From assembly GCA_023231425.1 (NCBI GenBank), contig JALNVI010000002.1, positions 11,915 through 75,914 of the forward strand: DNA of 64,000 nt, in the 5' to 3' direction. The notes below the pieces were generated by a model. It had not been told where the DNA came from. It saw nothing but the letters and a program-made list of their open reading frames with translations, and searched no databases. The translations under genes were made by a program, and so were the position numbers. Below, one piece after another: positions 33,601 to 41,013 of the stretch. The stretch's first letter is position 1. Each line of letters begins with the position of its first letter. The stretch is from Desulforhopalus sp. (GTDB lineage Bacteria; Desulfobacterota; Desulfobulbia; Desulfobulbales; Desulfocapsaceae).

Positions 33601-34516
33601 GCGGGATGGCGAGTACCGGGAGTGGGGCTTTGCCGGTCTGCCGGAGAAAATACCAAGCTTCACGGCAGCAGGTGAGATCTCAGGTTTCCTCTTTCCGGCA
33701 CTGAGGCCGGAGGTTCAGCGGGGCTGTGTCTCCATTATCTTTGAAAAGGAGCGGCAGCAGGCGCAGGCCATAAATCGCAACGGCGTGCTTTCTCTCTTTT
33801 CTCTGCAGTTCCGTGAGCCTCTTAAATCCCTCAAACGTCTGATTACTACGGCCCTCTCCGGCCCCTCAACGATCTTTCTCACCACTCTCAAAATGGGCAG
33901 AGCGGAACTGGCAGAGCTGGTGCTGATGCAGACACTGAATCGCATTTACGGTGATACAGAGACGAAGATTCCCGAAAAAGAAGCGTTTAAAAGACGAATT
34001 GAGCAGGCAAAGGAGGCAGGTTTCTACAAGATCGGTCAGCTCTATCTTGACCAGTTCATGACTGCCCTGCGCAAACGACGGGAGGTGAATGAACAGCTTT
34101 CAGAACTGTTTATCAAGGCGGGGGAAAAGGGGCACAAACTCCCGGGGCGAATGAAAAAAGAGTTTGAAACAGAACTGCAGGACATCTTTCCGGCGCCACT
34201 GCTTCTCTCTACGAAAATGATAGATTACAGCCTTGTTACCCGAAAGCTTCAGTATCTTTCAATACGACTTGAGAGATTTTATACAAATCCTCAAAAGGAC
34301 GCAATAAAAGCGGAACAGACAGAAGAGTATTGCAGACGTCTTGAGCAGCCCGAAGCACACTCTCCACGCACAACGGAAGCAGCTGACGCACTCTCCCTCT
34401 ACCGTGAGATGTTGACGGAATTTAAAATCTCCATTTTTTCCCCGGAATTAAAAAAACTCATGCCAGTTTCAGGTAAAAAGCTGGATGCACAGTGGCAGGA
34501 GTTTTTGAAAAAGTAA
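30671..34516 (+). CDS. hrpA: ATP-dependent RNA helicase HrpA
   Basis: About 1281 residues, the size of bacterial HrpA. Walker A GETGSGKTTQLPK near residue 35, DEAH at 128-131, and the helicase C motif RAGRAGRIGPGTC are followed by the HA2 and oligonucleotide-binding domains. A long C-terminal DUF3418-type region fills the second half. HrpA acts on stalled ribosomes in E. coli. The ATG at 30671 gives the usual N-terminus; the 35 extra codons back to a GTG at 30566 look non-coding. The stop TAA is directly followed by a family C end. Confidence 0.94.
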   Translation: MNLNYPAELPVSAEREHILEAIRNNQVVIIAGETGSGKTTQLPKMCLEANPDTRGMIGCTQPRRIAATSVAARVKEELGPLQKLVGSKIRFHDCTTKETKIKFMTDGVLLAESRRDKMFRRYSTIIIDEAHERSLNIDFLLGFLHQLITKRSDLKLLITSATIDTGAFSRHFGNAPIINVTGRDWPVEIKYRPLPEEKKDDTEGGVEHCVSAVREIFLARPEGDILIFLPTERDIRECCSLLEGTFPGATVLPLFGRLSSGEQTRIFKAARSIKIIVATNVAETSLTVPGIRYVIDSGTARISQYNVRAKTTSLPISRISQASANQRAGRAGRIGPGTCLRLYSEEDFNSRAEFTIPEIKRSNLAEVILQMTSLELGAPEEFPFIDPPHSSAIREGYSLLKELGAINGQGKLTKRGRIMADLPVDPCISRVLLEAKELNCVRETTIICSVLAIQDPRIRPTDEEQAADEKHRVFRDEKSDFLTLLNIWDGCFAGDERQSWNNLKKFCKANYLSFQRMREWFDLREQLERILSRLDGFTPNTEAAGFEAIHKSLFTGFIRNIAKKKEEPKNTSSKNSSAIKSPRRSKMQIYQGGQNKELLIFPGSGLAKKPPEWILAATFLETSRLYALTVAAIEPQWIEAAAGHLCTFSWSSPFWQKRSGQVRATESVSLFGLILSAGRRVNFPRRNLRNIPEARQIFIQQGLVAGEMNGDYAFLAHNLELVHKWEQSEARLRTRNLVADEQTLFRFYDERLPEEIYDQHQLNLFLKQEKNRNELLTMTEENVLLRDFAEKELYDFPETRTIGGLTLRLEYNFEPGSESDGVTFRLPLQFALNLDERPFAWLVPGLLEEKLTWHLKSLVKSLRRRLVPIQESVDIILDEIDFGRGDLLASIEAAILKQHRMSIHRSDWKDDLPDHLQPRYLIFDDQDKTVAAGRDLAALVEKARLHLAKHPQKQQSAPAGARSGSAQKESAELLNRWRDGEYREWGFAGLPEKIPSFTAAGEISGFLFPALRPEVQRGCVSIIFEKERQQAQAINRNGVLSLFSLQFREPLKSLKRLITTALSGPSTIFLTTLKMGRAELAELVLMQTLNRIYGDTETKIPEKEAFKRRIEQAKEAGFYKIGQLYLDQFMTALRKRREVNEQLSELFIKAGEKGHKLPGRMKKEFETELQDIFPAPLLLSTKMIDYSLVTRKLQYLSIRLERFYTNPQKDAIKAEQTEEYCRRLEQPEAHSPRTTEAADALSLYREMLTEFKISIFSPELKKLMPVSGKKLDAQWQEFLKK

Positions 34517-34897
34517 GGTAACTTCTCAAAAACCGGGAAGAACAGGGAAAACAAAAAGCGGTAAGACAATTTTTTTACCGCGAAGAACGCGAAGGAACAC
34601 AAAGGCATTTGAGAATCAAAATTTTGTGCTTTACAAACGGGAAGGGCGAAAAAGAAGAAGGCGGGAAAAAGAAAAAGACAAAAACAGGGTAGCCAGCGAA
34701 ACACGCTAAATACGTGAAAGAAGGCAAAAACATTTGAGAAAAAGATTTTCAAAATTAACCATAAAATTTACCACAGCCATAACTTTGATATCGGAGTCCG
34801 GCGCTTACCGCGACGTCTCGCTCCTCGCTTTGTCGGAGGATAAATGTCTGACTATAACGAAGAAGATGGGCGAAAGACTGATTATTCAAGGTACCCT
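34517..34897. repeat. Composite intergenic repeat: family C then family A
   Basis: GGTAACTTCTCAAAA begins immediately after the hrpA stop. Blocks follow: a GGTAAGACAATTTTTTTACC palindromic segment, ACCGCGAAGAACGCGAAGG, and AAACACGCTAAATACGTG. From about 34760 a left-truncated family A copy runs through CGGAGTCCGGCGCTTACC and GACGTCTCGCTCC to TTATTCAAGGTACCC at 34885-34896. The 73 bases to the yvcK-like stop show nothing clear. Confidence 0.7.
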
Positions 34898-34970
34898 TAT
34901 GTCTTTACCCTTCGCGTTCCTCAATGTTCCCAAATGTAAAAATCCGCTCGGGTTGTCGTTGACCCGGTGT

Positions 34971-37238
34971 TTACTCCCCGGGTTTTTTCAGAAAGACCAC
35001 CTCACGGAAGAAATCAACGGTTTTGCGCCGCCGTTCCGCCATCTTCAACTGGTTTGGAATCAGGCTGGAACTATTGATCTGTAACACCGACATCTTATAC
35101 TCGATGTTCGTGGCAAGCCGGTTGTCCACATACCAGGCGTAGGTCAGCCCCATCAACAGTCCCGGCGGGGTAAATCCTTCCTCCATATTGAGCAGACGAT
35201 AGTAATGTCCTGGCTCACCTTTTACCCGGGACATCCGCGCAAGCGAAAAGAAGGTCTCCAGTTCACGATCCGAAAACCAGCTGGTTCGCTCCTCTTCCCT
35301 GCGCAGCTCAAGATGGAAAACATGGCCAAGCTGCAGGCCATCCACAACCACATCCCTGATCTCTTTTTTCACCGCATAATCCCCGAGCAGCGACTCTCCG
35401 AGAGCAACCATCAGGGCCAGTTCAAGGCGGCGATAACTGGTCAATTCCTCGGCGAGAATTTTGATACAGCGATCCTCCGGATCAAAATAAGAAAAAACAT
35501 TGTCCCACTTCTGATCCCGTCCCCATATACTGCGGTCTATTAATTGAATATCCTTGAAAAATTCAAGATGAGATACAGGGATAACAGGATGATCCCAGAA
35601 GATATCAATCAACTCCCGTTTCAACTCCTCTTCATGCCAGACCGGAGAACTCGAGGTTTGAATGTTCATCTCCTGGATGCGCCTGCAGATTCTGTCGTAG
35701 CGAAGACGTGGCAATACCGTTTTTCCCGGCTCAAGATGCAGTCTTTTGACGATTTTTCCACTCTTTTGCAAGGGGCATGGCGTTGCCTCTTCAAAGGAAC
35801 CCCGGCCGTAATAAAGGCCGCGTATCACCTGGGCAAGTCTGAAGGCATCATGCTGAATAACACCGCGATCCCGCAGGAGGTCCTGGGAATAGATATCACA
35901 CTCCACAGGAACAAATCCCCGCGTAATCAGCGCACTGCGATCGAGGTAAATCGGCATCTTTCCTTCAATGGCATAACATTGGAGAATAGAGGCGGGAATA
36001 TCACGCAGGGAGACACAGAGGACTTCGTGAAAAAGTCCCGCTGTTCCGCCGGGAATATTCACCTCGTAAGCATCAAGCATGTCTGAGACGTAGAAACGAC
36101 GCTCAGGATCCTCAGAGGCAAGATCAGTCTCCCCCTGCTGTACCCAGATATTGGAGATGAGCATTTTCAATGCCCGCCGATTCTGCCGCACCGCATCGGC
36201 AATTCCAGGTGTCTGCAGAACGGGAATAATGGAGGAGTAGAGACTGCCGGGAGCGAAAATAATGAGATCGGCCTCAAGAATATCCTGAAAAATTTCCGGG
36301 GCGGTATGAATTGTGTCACAGTATTCGATACGAACAGTAGCAATGGGAATTCCGCGACGGGCAGTGTCGAGCTTGTGTTCACCAGGGATTTCAACACCAT
36401 TGGCATAACGCACAAGGAGCTGCGACGGCGTTGTCGTACAGGGCAGAACCCCCCGTTCGCCAACGCCCATTACCCTGCTGAGCCCTTTGATGGCAGCGGT
36501 AAACGCATTGGGTCCTTGTTCCGCACCGGGGTTATCATAGCTGAGTATGGTGGCAGCAAGCAGCAGATTTCCAAAACAGTGATCGCGATGCAGAGTACGA
36601 CTCATGCGAGGATCGATACGGATAAAAGCAATCAACTTCTGCAGAAAATCCCGCAGTTTCGCCGGCAATTCTCCCACCTTGCTGTCGAGCAGAGCCCAGA
36701 CAGGATGATCGTCTTCGAGCGGTCCTTTAAAACGGCAGTTGAAAATCAAACCGAGATTATTGGCGACATGCTGCACTTCCCTGCGGGAGAGCCCATAAAG
36801 TTGATGCAGTCGTGACGCCTGAATGGAGGAGAGCAGAACATGACGGATATCCCCAAGGGCAACAGTATCAACATCCTTGAGAAGCTGGCCGGTGGAGCCA
36901 CCATTATCGGTAACACAGACCACCGCCTTCGTTTGCGGAAAGACCCGCTTCAGCCCTTCAAAGGGCAGCTCTTCCCAGCCTTGGCGCCGGGAGTCCCCGC
37001 CAATGATATTGGAAAGCCCGGTCCCGCCACCGAAGACCACCACCTTCAAATCTTTCCCCGTGCTTTCGTTGAGTTCCGCACGCAAGGTCTTCAGCGCAGC
37101 CGCTGCCTCTCCCTCCAGTCCTTCCGGAATACCTTTGAGAACAAGGGCTGCAATTTTTTCCCGCATCTCCGGTTGAGGCAGCAGATCAAACGGGGAAAAA
37201 GATATCTTGGAAAGAGTGTTCCAAACTTCAGAAATCAT
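34971..37238 (-). CDS. YvcK/CofD-like protein with N- and C-terminal extensions
   Basis: 755 residues, about twice the size of a normal YvcK. Residues 1-62 are a helical extension. Residues 63 to about 478 form the YvcK/CofD Rossmann-like core with VVVFGGGTGLSNII, CVTDNGGSTGQLL, LGDIRHVL and the late IIFAPGSLYSSIIPVL motif. Residues 480-755 form a region with no motif I recognise, rich in helices (ELTSYRRLELALMVALGES). YvcK binds UDP-sugars and affects cell-wall and carbon metabolism; CofD is a phospholactate transferase. AGGGAT precedes the ATG. It follows kdsB by nine bases, which hints at envelope or nucleotide-sugar metabolism. Confidence 0.82.
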   Translation of the reverse strand: MISEVWNTLSKISFSPFDLLPQPEMREKIAALVLKGIPEGLEGEAAAALKTLRAELNESTGKDLKVVVFGGGTGLSNIIGGDSRRQGWEELPFEGLKRVFPQTKAVVCVTDNGGSTGQLLKDVDTVALGDIRHVLLSSIQASRLHQLYGLSRREVQHVANNLGLIFNCRFKGPLEDDHPVWALLDSKVGELPAKLRDFLQKLIAFIRIDPRMSRTLHRDHCFGNLLLAATILSYDNPGAEQGPNAFTAAIKGLSRVMGVGERGVLPCTTTPSQLLVRYANGVEIPGEHKLDTARRGIPIATVRIEYCDTIHTAPEIFQDILEADLIIFAPGSLYSSIIPVLQTPGIADAVRQNRRALKMLISNIWVQQGETDLASEDPERRFYVSDMLDAYEVNIPGGTAGLFHEVLCVSLRDIPASILQCYAIEGKMPIYLDRSALITRGFVPVECDIYSQDLLRDRGVIQHDAFRLAQVIRGLYYGRGSFEEATPCPLQKSGKIVKRLHLEPGKTVLPRLRYDRICRRIQEMNIQTSSSPVWHEEELKRELIDIFWDHPVIPVSHLEFFKDIQLIDRSIWGRDQKWDNVFSYFDPEDRCIKILAEELTSYRRLELALMVALGESLLGDYAVKKEIRDVVVDGLQLGHVFHLELRREEERTSWFSDRELETFFSLARMSRVKGEPGHYYRLLNMEEGFTPPGLLMGLTYAWYVDNRLATNIEYKMSVLQINSSSLIPNQLKMAERRRKTVDFFREVVFLKKPGE

Positions 37239-37247
37239 ACCATATCC

Positions 37248-38006
37248 CTATGTGAGTCCCTGGCGACGGAGATCTTCCTCCACCCGCAACAAATCTTCCT
37301 TTCGATCCACTTCGATGGAGTCATGGTCGGTAATCACCACCCGGATTCGGTAGCCATATTCAAGGGCGCGCAGCTGTTCCAGCTTCTCAAAGCGCTCCCA
37401 CTCCCCCACAGGCAGCGCAACAAAGGAGAGCAAAAAACCTTTCCGGTAGGCATAGAAGCCAAGATGCTTATAGTAGGTTGGCTGTTCGGAACCTTCCGGG
37501 TTCCGTTGGAAAGGAATAGGGGAACGGGAAAAATAGAGCGCGTTCATGTTGCAGTCAAAGACCGTTTTTACATGGTTGGGATCATGAATCTCTGCGGGCC
37601 GCACGATACGGTAGATAAGGGTGGACATCGGCAGGGCGGGATCTTCCAGCAGCGGGGTCGCCACCTGCGCCACAACCTCCGGGGGAAAGAGCGGCTGATC
37701 CCCCTGCACATTGACCACGATATCCTGTTCGGAGATGTCCAGGAGCTGTGCCGCCTCGGCGAGGCGATCAGAACCGGAGACATGATCTTTACGGGTCATG
37801 ACAAACTCTCCACCAAAACCCGTTACACACTCTGCAATACGCTCATCATCAGTGGCCACCACAACCCGGGAAAGCATCTTTACTGCCTTTGCCCGCTCAT
37901 AAACGTGCTGAATCATTGGCTTGCCATTGATAAGTGCAAGTGGCTTTCCGGGAAAGCGGTTGGAATTGTAACGGGCGGGGATAATTGCAACAACAGATGG
38001 TTTCAT
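37248..38006 (-). CDS. kdsB: 3-deoxy-manno-octulosonate cytidylyltransferase (CMP-KDO synthetase)
   Basis: Activates KDO with CTP for LPS inner-core synthesis. 252 residues with the nucleotide-binding start IIPARYNSNRFPGKPL, MTRKDHVSGSDRLAEA and VNVQGDQPLFPPEV. Its presence shows the cell makes KDO-containing LPS, in agreement with lptE. It is cotranscribed with the downstream YvcK-like gene and divergent from rsmJ. Confidence 0.97.
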   Translation of the reverse strand: MKPSVVAIIPARYNSNRFPGKPLALINGKPMIQHVYERAKAVKMLSRVVVATDDERIAECVTGFGGEFVMTRKDHVSGSDRLAEAAQLLDISEQDIVVNVQGDQPLFPPEVVAQVATPLLEDPALPMSTLIYRIVRPAEIHDPNHVKTVFDCNMNALYFSRSPIPFQRNPEGSEQPTYYKHLGFYAYRKGFLLSFVALPVGEWERFEKLEQLRALEYGYRIRVVITDHDSIEVDRKEDLLRVEEDLRRQGLT

Positions 38007-38094
38007 GGTAATTTCCTGAACGGTATTAAGATCCCAGAAGGGTTTTATTCCCTTTTTTGCGAAGAGTACAATCCTGCGGGCAACGAGATAAATA

Positions 38095-38895
38095 ATGAAG
38101 AATATAGCCGTTTCATTTACACCGAATCTCCCGGAATTACGAGAAAAAGCTTATATTTTGGGCACACAGCTCCCGTTTTTCACGGTGGAACTGGAGAGAT
38201 TCACAGGAGAGATGCTTCTGCTCTACACTCCAGACGGCCTCGGTCTGTATGAGTTCCAGGGGAAAAAGCGTCGTTTAAAGGAGGTTCTGCGGGTGGATTT
38301 CCTCAGTGCCCGGACAATTTGGCGACTTGCTCACGACAACACCATCAAACAACCACTCGCCCGGGCCGCAGGTATTCGCGCCGGTTTCCGCCCGCATATT
38401 TTTGACGCCTCTGCGGGGCTTGGCCAGGATGCCTTCGTCCTCGCCAGCCTCGGCTGCAGCGTAACCCTCTGTGAACGCAGCCCGCTGCCCGCAGCACTCC
38501 TTGCAGACGGCATGGCGAGAGCATTGCAGTCGCGGGAGGAGATCGGCAACATCGTTCGTGAAAGGATGCAGTTATTGACAGGAGAAAGTGAAAGGGTGCT
38601 GCGGCAGGAGTGTGCCGCCGGAAGGGATTTCGACACGGTGTACTTCGACCCCATGTATCCTCATACCAGTTCTTCGGCGGCAAATAAAAAATCCATGCGG
38701 TTGATTCGCAGTTTTGTTGGTGATGACGACGACAGTACCAGGTTTATGACCACAGTCGAGACACTGAAATTGGAGCGAATCGCCATCAAACGGCCAAGTG
38801 ATGCACCGTTGATCTCGGAGCTGCAGCCACACCACGTGGTCAGGGGAAAAAGCTGCCGCTATGATATTTATCTTCCCCGGATGCAAAAAATGTAA
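38095..38895 (+). CDS. rsmJ: Ribosomal RNA small subunit methyltransferase J
   Basis: SAM-dependent methyltransferase for G1516 of 16S rRNA. The SAM loop is HIFDASAGLGQDAFVLASLG, and the catalytic-type motif VYFDPMYPHTSSSAANKKSM matches the RsmJ DPMYP motif followed by the SA-KK segment. The AIKRPSDAPLI strand is also typical. 266 residues, normal. It is a single gene divergent from kdsB. Confidence 0.93.
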   Translation: MKNIAVSFTPNLPELREKAYILGTQLPFFTVELERFTGEMLLLYTPDGLGLYEFQGKKRRLKEVLRVDFLSARTIWRLAHDNTIKQPLARAAGIRAGFRPHIFDASAGLGQDAFVLASLGCSVTLCERSPLPAALLADGMARALQSREEIGNIVRERMQLLTGESERVLRQECAAGRDFDTVYFDPMYPHTSSSAANKKSMRLIRSFVGDDDDSTRFMTTVETLKLERIAIKRPSDAPLISELQPHHVVRGKSCRYDIYLPRMQKM

Positions 38896-39437
38896 AGTTG
38901 CTTCTCCACATTTATGGCTGTCTTGAAGAATTTTGTCTTATACAATTTACATTTTGTATTAACCAGAGAACGCAACTGCATAGACATCTTTTTTGGCGTT
39001 TACGAATGAGTAATAATTCGTGTTTATCCGTGTCCATTCGTGGTTGCTTTTGTAGTTTGTAACCACGAATGGACACGAATTTTCACTAATACCAATTACA
39101 TTTTTTACTGATGCCTCCTTAAACAGGGTCATAATTTTAATAGGAATGGTATAAAAAGACAAAGAATTTCACCGCGAAGAACGCAAAGAGTAAAGAGAGA
39201 ACAACAACAATTCTTTGTTTAATTTTAAAATCTTTTTTAAAGTTTTTTTGCCTTTATTCGCATGTTTCGAGCTTTTATTCGTTGGCAAAAAGTTTTTCGC
39301 TGTTCCGTCTTTTGCTTTTTCCTGTCTCCCGTCTCCTTTCTCCCTTTTCCCGTCCCCCTGCCTTTGAATCCACCAATACAAAATGTAAATGGTATTACTC
39401 TTTGTACTGTGGCTCTTTTTAGAAGTTCAAGGCACCC
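38896..39437. repeat. 542-bp composite repeat region (family D) between rsmJ and rlmH
   Basis: ATTTACATTTTGTATT (38945-38960) and AATACAAAATGTAAAT (39375-39390) are perfect 16-base inverted repeats bounding the region. Inside are an inverted pair (39029-39045 and 39061-39077), an ACCGCGAAGAACGCAAAG block at 39170, and reverse blocks TTTTGCTTTTTCCTGTC and CTCCCGTCTCCTTTCTCCC. GTTCAAGGCACCC (39425-39437) is a family A end that touches the rlmH stop codon. No gene is present; the short frames look like decayed repeat. Confidence 0.65.
39029..39077. repeat. 17-bp inverted repeat of the CCACGAATGGACACG block
   Basis: CGTGTCCATTCGTGGTT (39029-39045) and AACCACGAATGGACACG (39061-39077) are exact complements with a 15-base loop. 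The same block in single orientation lies at about 63820. Confidence 0.8.
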
Positions 39438-39902
39438 TTACTTATGATATTTCTCTCCTGCCTTAATGGTATGCGCACGATACAGCTGCTCCACCAGAAA
39501 GAGGCGTATCATATCGTGGGTGAAAGTCATCTTTGAAAAACTCAGCGTCATGGCTGCCGCATTCAGCACCTCCTGTGAGTGCCCTTCCGGTCCGCCAATG
39601 AGCCACGCGACCCCCTTTACCCCGCTGTTTTCCCAGCGGCCAAACTGTTCGGCAAACTCTTCGGAAGTGAATTGCCGCCCCTTCGCGTCAAGCACCAGTA
39701 TCAAAGCTCCTGCCGGTACCGCCTTGAGCAAAACCTCTCCCTGGCTTTTGCGGGCACTCTCCCCACTTCGACCACCGGCGGGATCTTTCAGGGTCACGGT
39801 CTCAAGACGGGTATAGTGCTTCAGCCTCTGCGTATAGTCGTCGATTCCATTCTGAATCCAGGAACCTTTCGCCCTGCCAAGAAAAAGAAGATGATGACGC
39901 AC
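39438..39902 (-). CDS. rlmH: 23S rRNA pseudouridine-1915 N3-methyltransferase
   Basis: 154-residue SPOUT methyltransferase. The knot region LIGGPEGHSQEVL, then MTLSFSKMTFTHDMIRLFLVEQLYRA, is diagnostic. It is the last gene of yqgE-ykgJ-rlmH. The stop TAA is formed by the CCCTTA end of a family A fragment. Confidence 0.96.
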   Translation of the reverse strand: MRHHLLFLGRAKGSWIQNGIDDYTQRLKHYTRLETVTLKDPAGGRSGESARKSQGEVLLKAVPAGALILVLDAKGRQFTSEEFAEQFGRWENSGVKGVAWLIGGPEGHSQEVLNAAAMTLSFSKMTFTHDMIRLFLVEQLYRAHTIKAGEKYHK

Positions 39903-39906
39903 AATC

Positions 39907-40347
39907 TCAGCACTTGATGCGCCCGATGCGCATCAGCTCTCGAAGGACAGCGGTAAACTCGGCGTGATTGAGTTCTTTATTTATGCCGGGGCAGGAGTTG
40001 CGGATAATATTGAAATTCGCTTCATCATGAAGAAGAGAGGGATGCAGTGGCCACTGCCCGCAGCGCCATGGCCGGGCGTTATGCACACGACAACCGCCGA
40101 GGCCGCCTTCTTCCGTGTAAAAGATACACCGGCCACCGGGCGTCTTCATCTGTACAACCTCACCGCCGCCGGCATCAAGGGAGACCCTCCAGTATTTTTC
40201 ACGAACGGCTTCTCTGTCACCACCAAGTTCTGCCACCATGCGCCTGCAGTCGTCTTCGTTCAAGGAGACGGTGGTCTCACCCTGGCAGCAATAACCGCAG
40301 CGGGTGCATTGAAAGATATCTTTAATCTCAGGCATTGCCGGTCTCAT
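39907..40347 (-). CDS. YkgJ family cysteine-cluster protein
   Basis: About 146 residues with the N-terminal cluster FQCTRCGYCC (C-x2-C-x2-CC) and later Cys in CIFYTEEGGLGGC, WRCGQWP and NSCPGI. Such proteins probably bind zinc or an Fe-S cluster; the function is unknown. The start could be the ATG at 40347 or 40335; both overlap the yqgE stop, so translation is likely coupled. It is followed by rlmH after four bases. Confidence 0.85.
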   Translation of the reverse strand: MRPAMPEIKDIFQCTRCGYCCQGETTVSLNEDDCRRMVAELGGDREAVREKYWRVSLDAGGGEVVQMKTPGGRCIFYTEEGGLGGCRVHNARPWRCGQWPLHPSLLHDEANFNIIRNSCPGINKELNHAEFTAVLRELMRIGRIKC

Positions 40348-40897
40348 CTTCAAAAAGATTTATATCTATGCCGTACTGTTGTGCAGCGGCCTGCCATTTT
40401 TCGCTGTCTTCAAGGCGAAAAATAATGTTGCTGTCACCCGGCACTACCAGCCAGCCGTTACGGGTCAACTCCGCTTCGAGCTGTCCCGGACCCCAGCCAG
40501 CGTAACCAAGAACAAAAAGAAAGGTTGAAGGACCCTTGCCAGTAACAATATCCTCCAGCACCTTCCGCTCCCGCGTCAGCGCGATCTTTTCACTCACCTC
40601 AAGCACTCCCTCCATCTCATAGCCCCTCCCCCGTTCGTAGAGAATGAATCCGGCCTCGTGGTCCACCGGCCCGCCGAGATGAACATTCACCGTACTGAGT
40701 GACGGCAAAACATCAAGATCCGCAAAGACTTCCGCGAGAGAAATATCCCCCGCAGGACAGTTGACCGCAACGCCCAGGGCACCATCTTCTGCAGTGTGTG
40801 AACAGATGTAGATCACCTGTTCGGCAAAACGGGGATCAGGCATGTTACGGGTGGAAATAAGAAATTTTCCAGCTATACTGTTGTCTATCTTTTCCAT
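40328..40897 (-). CDS. YqgE/AlgH family protein
   Basis: About 189 residues from MEKIDNSIAGKFLIST. Conserved family segments are GKFLISTRNMPDPRFAEQVIYIC, GALGVAVNCP, VHLGGPVDHEAGFILY and LGYAGWGPGQLEAEL. The biochemical role is unknown; in Pseudomonas AlgH has been linked to regulation. The open frame continues 60 codons upstream, but the sequence there lacks family character. It is divergent from glgB. Confidence 0.93.
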   Translation of the reverse strand: MEKIDNSIAGKFLISTRNMPDPRFAEQVIYICSHTAEDGALGVAVNCPAGDISLAEVFADLDVLPSLSTVNVHLGGPVDHEAGFILYERGRGYEMEGVLEVSEKIALTRERKVLEDIVTGKGPSTFLFVLGYAGWGPGQLEAELTRNGWLVVPGDSNIIFRLEDSEKWQAAAQQYGIDINLFEDETGNA

Positions 40898-41013
40898 ATT
40901 TATCAGGACTGTGGTAGAGTATTGGAGCTGCTTACGAAGTGAATTCCGAAGTGCATAATATCTTTTCTGCACTATACCCCGGAGTTCTTGCATATTCAAT
41001 CCGGAGAGAATGA

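Noticed and set aside
36840..38252. A 470-codon plus-strand open frame across the YvcK-like and kdsB genes
   Set aside because: It is antisense to two genes with clear motifs, and its product looks compositionally random.
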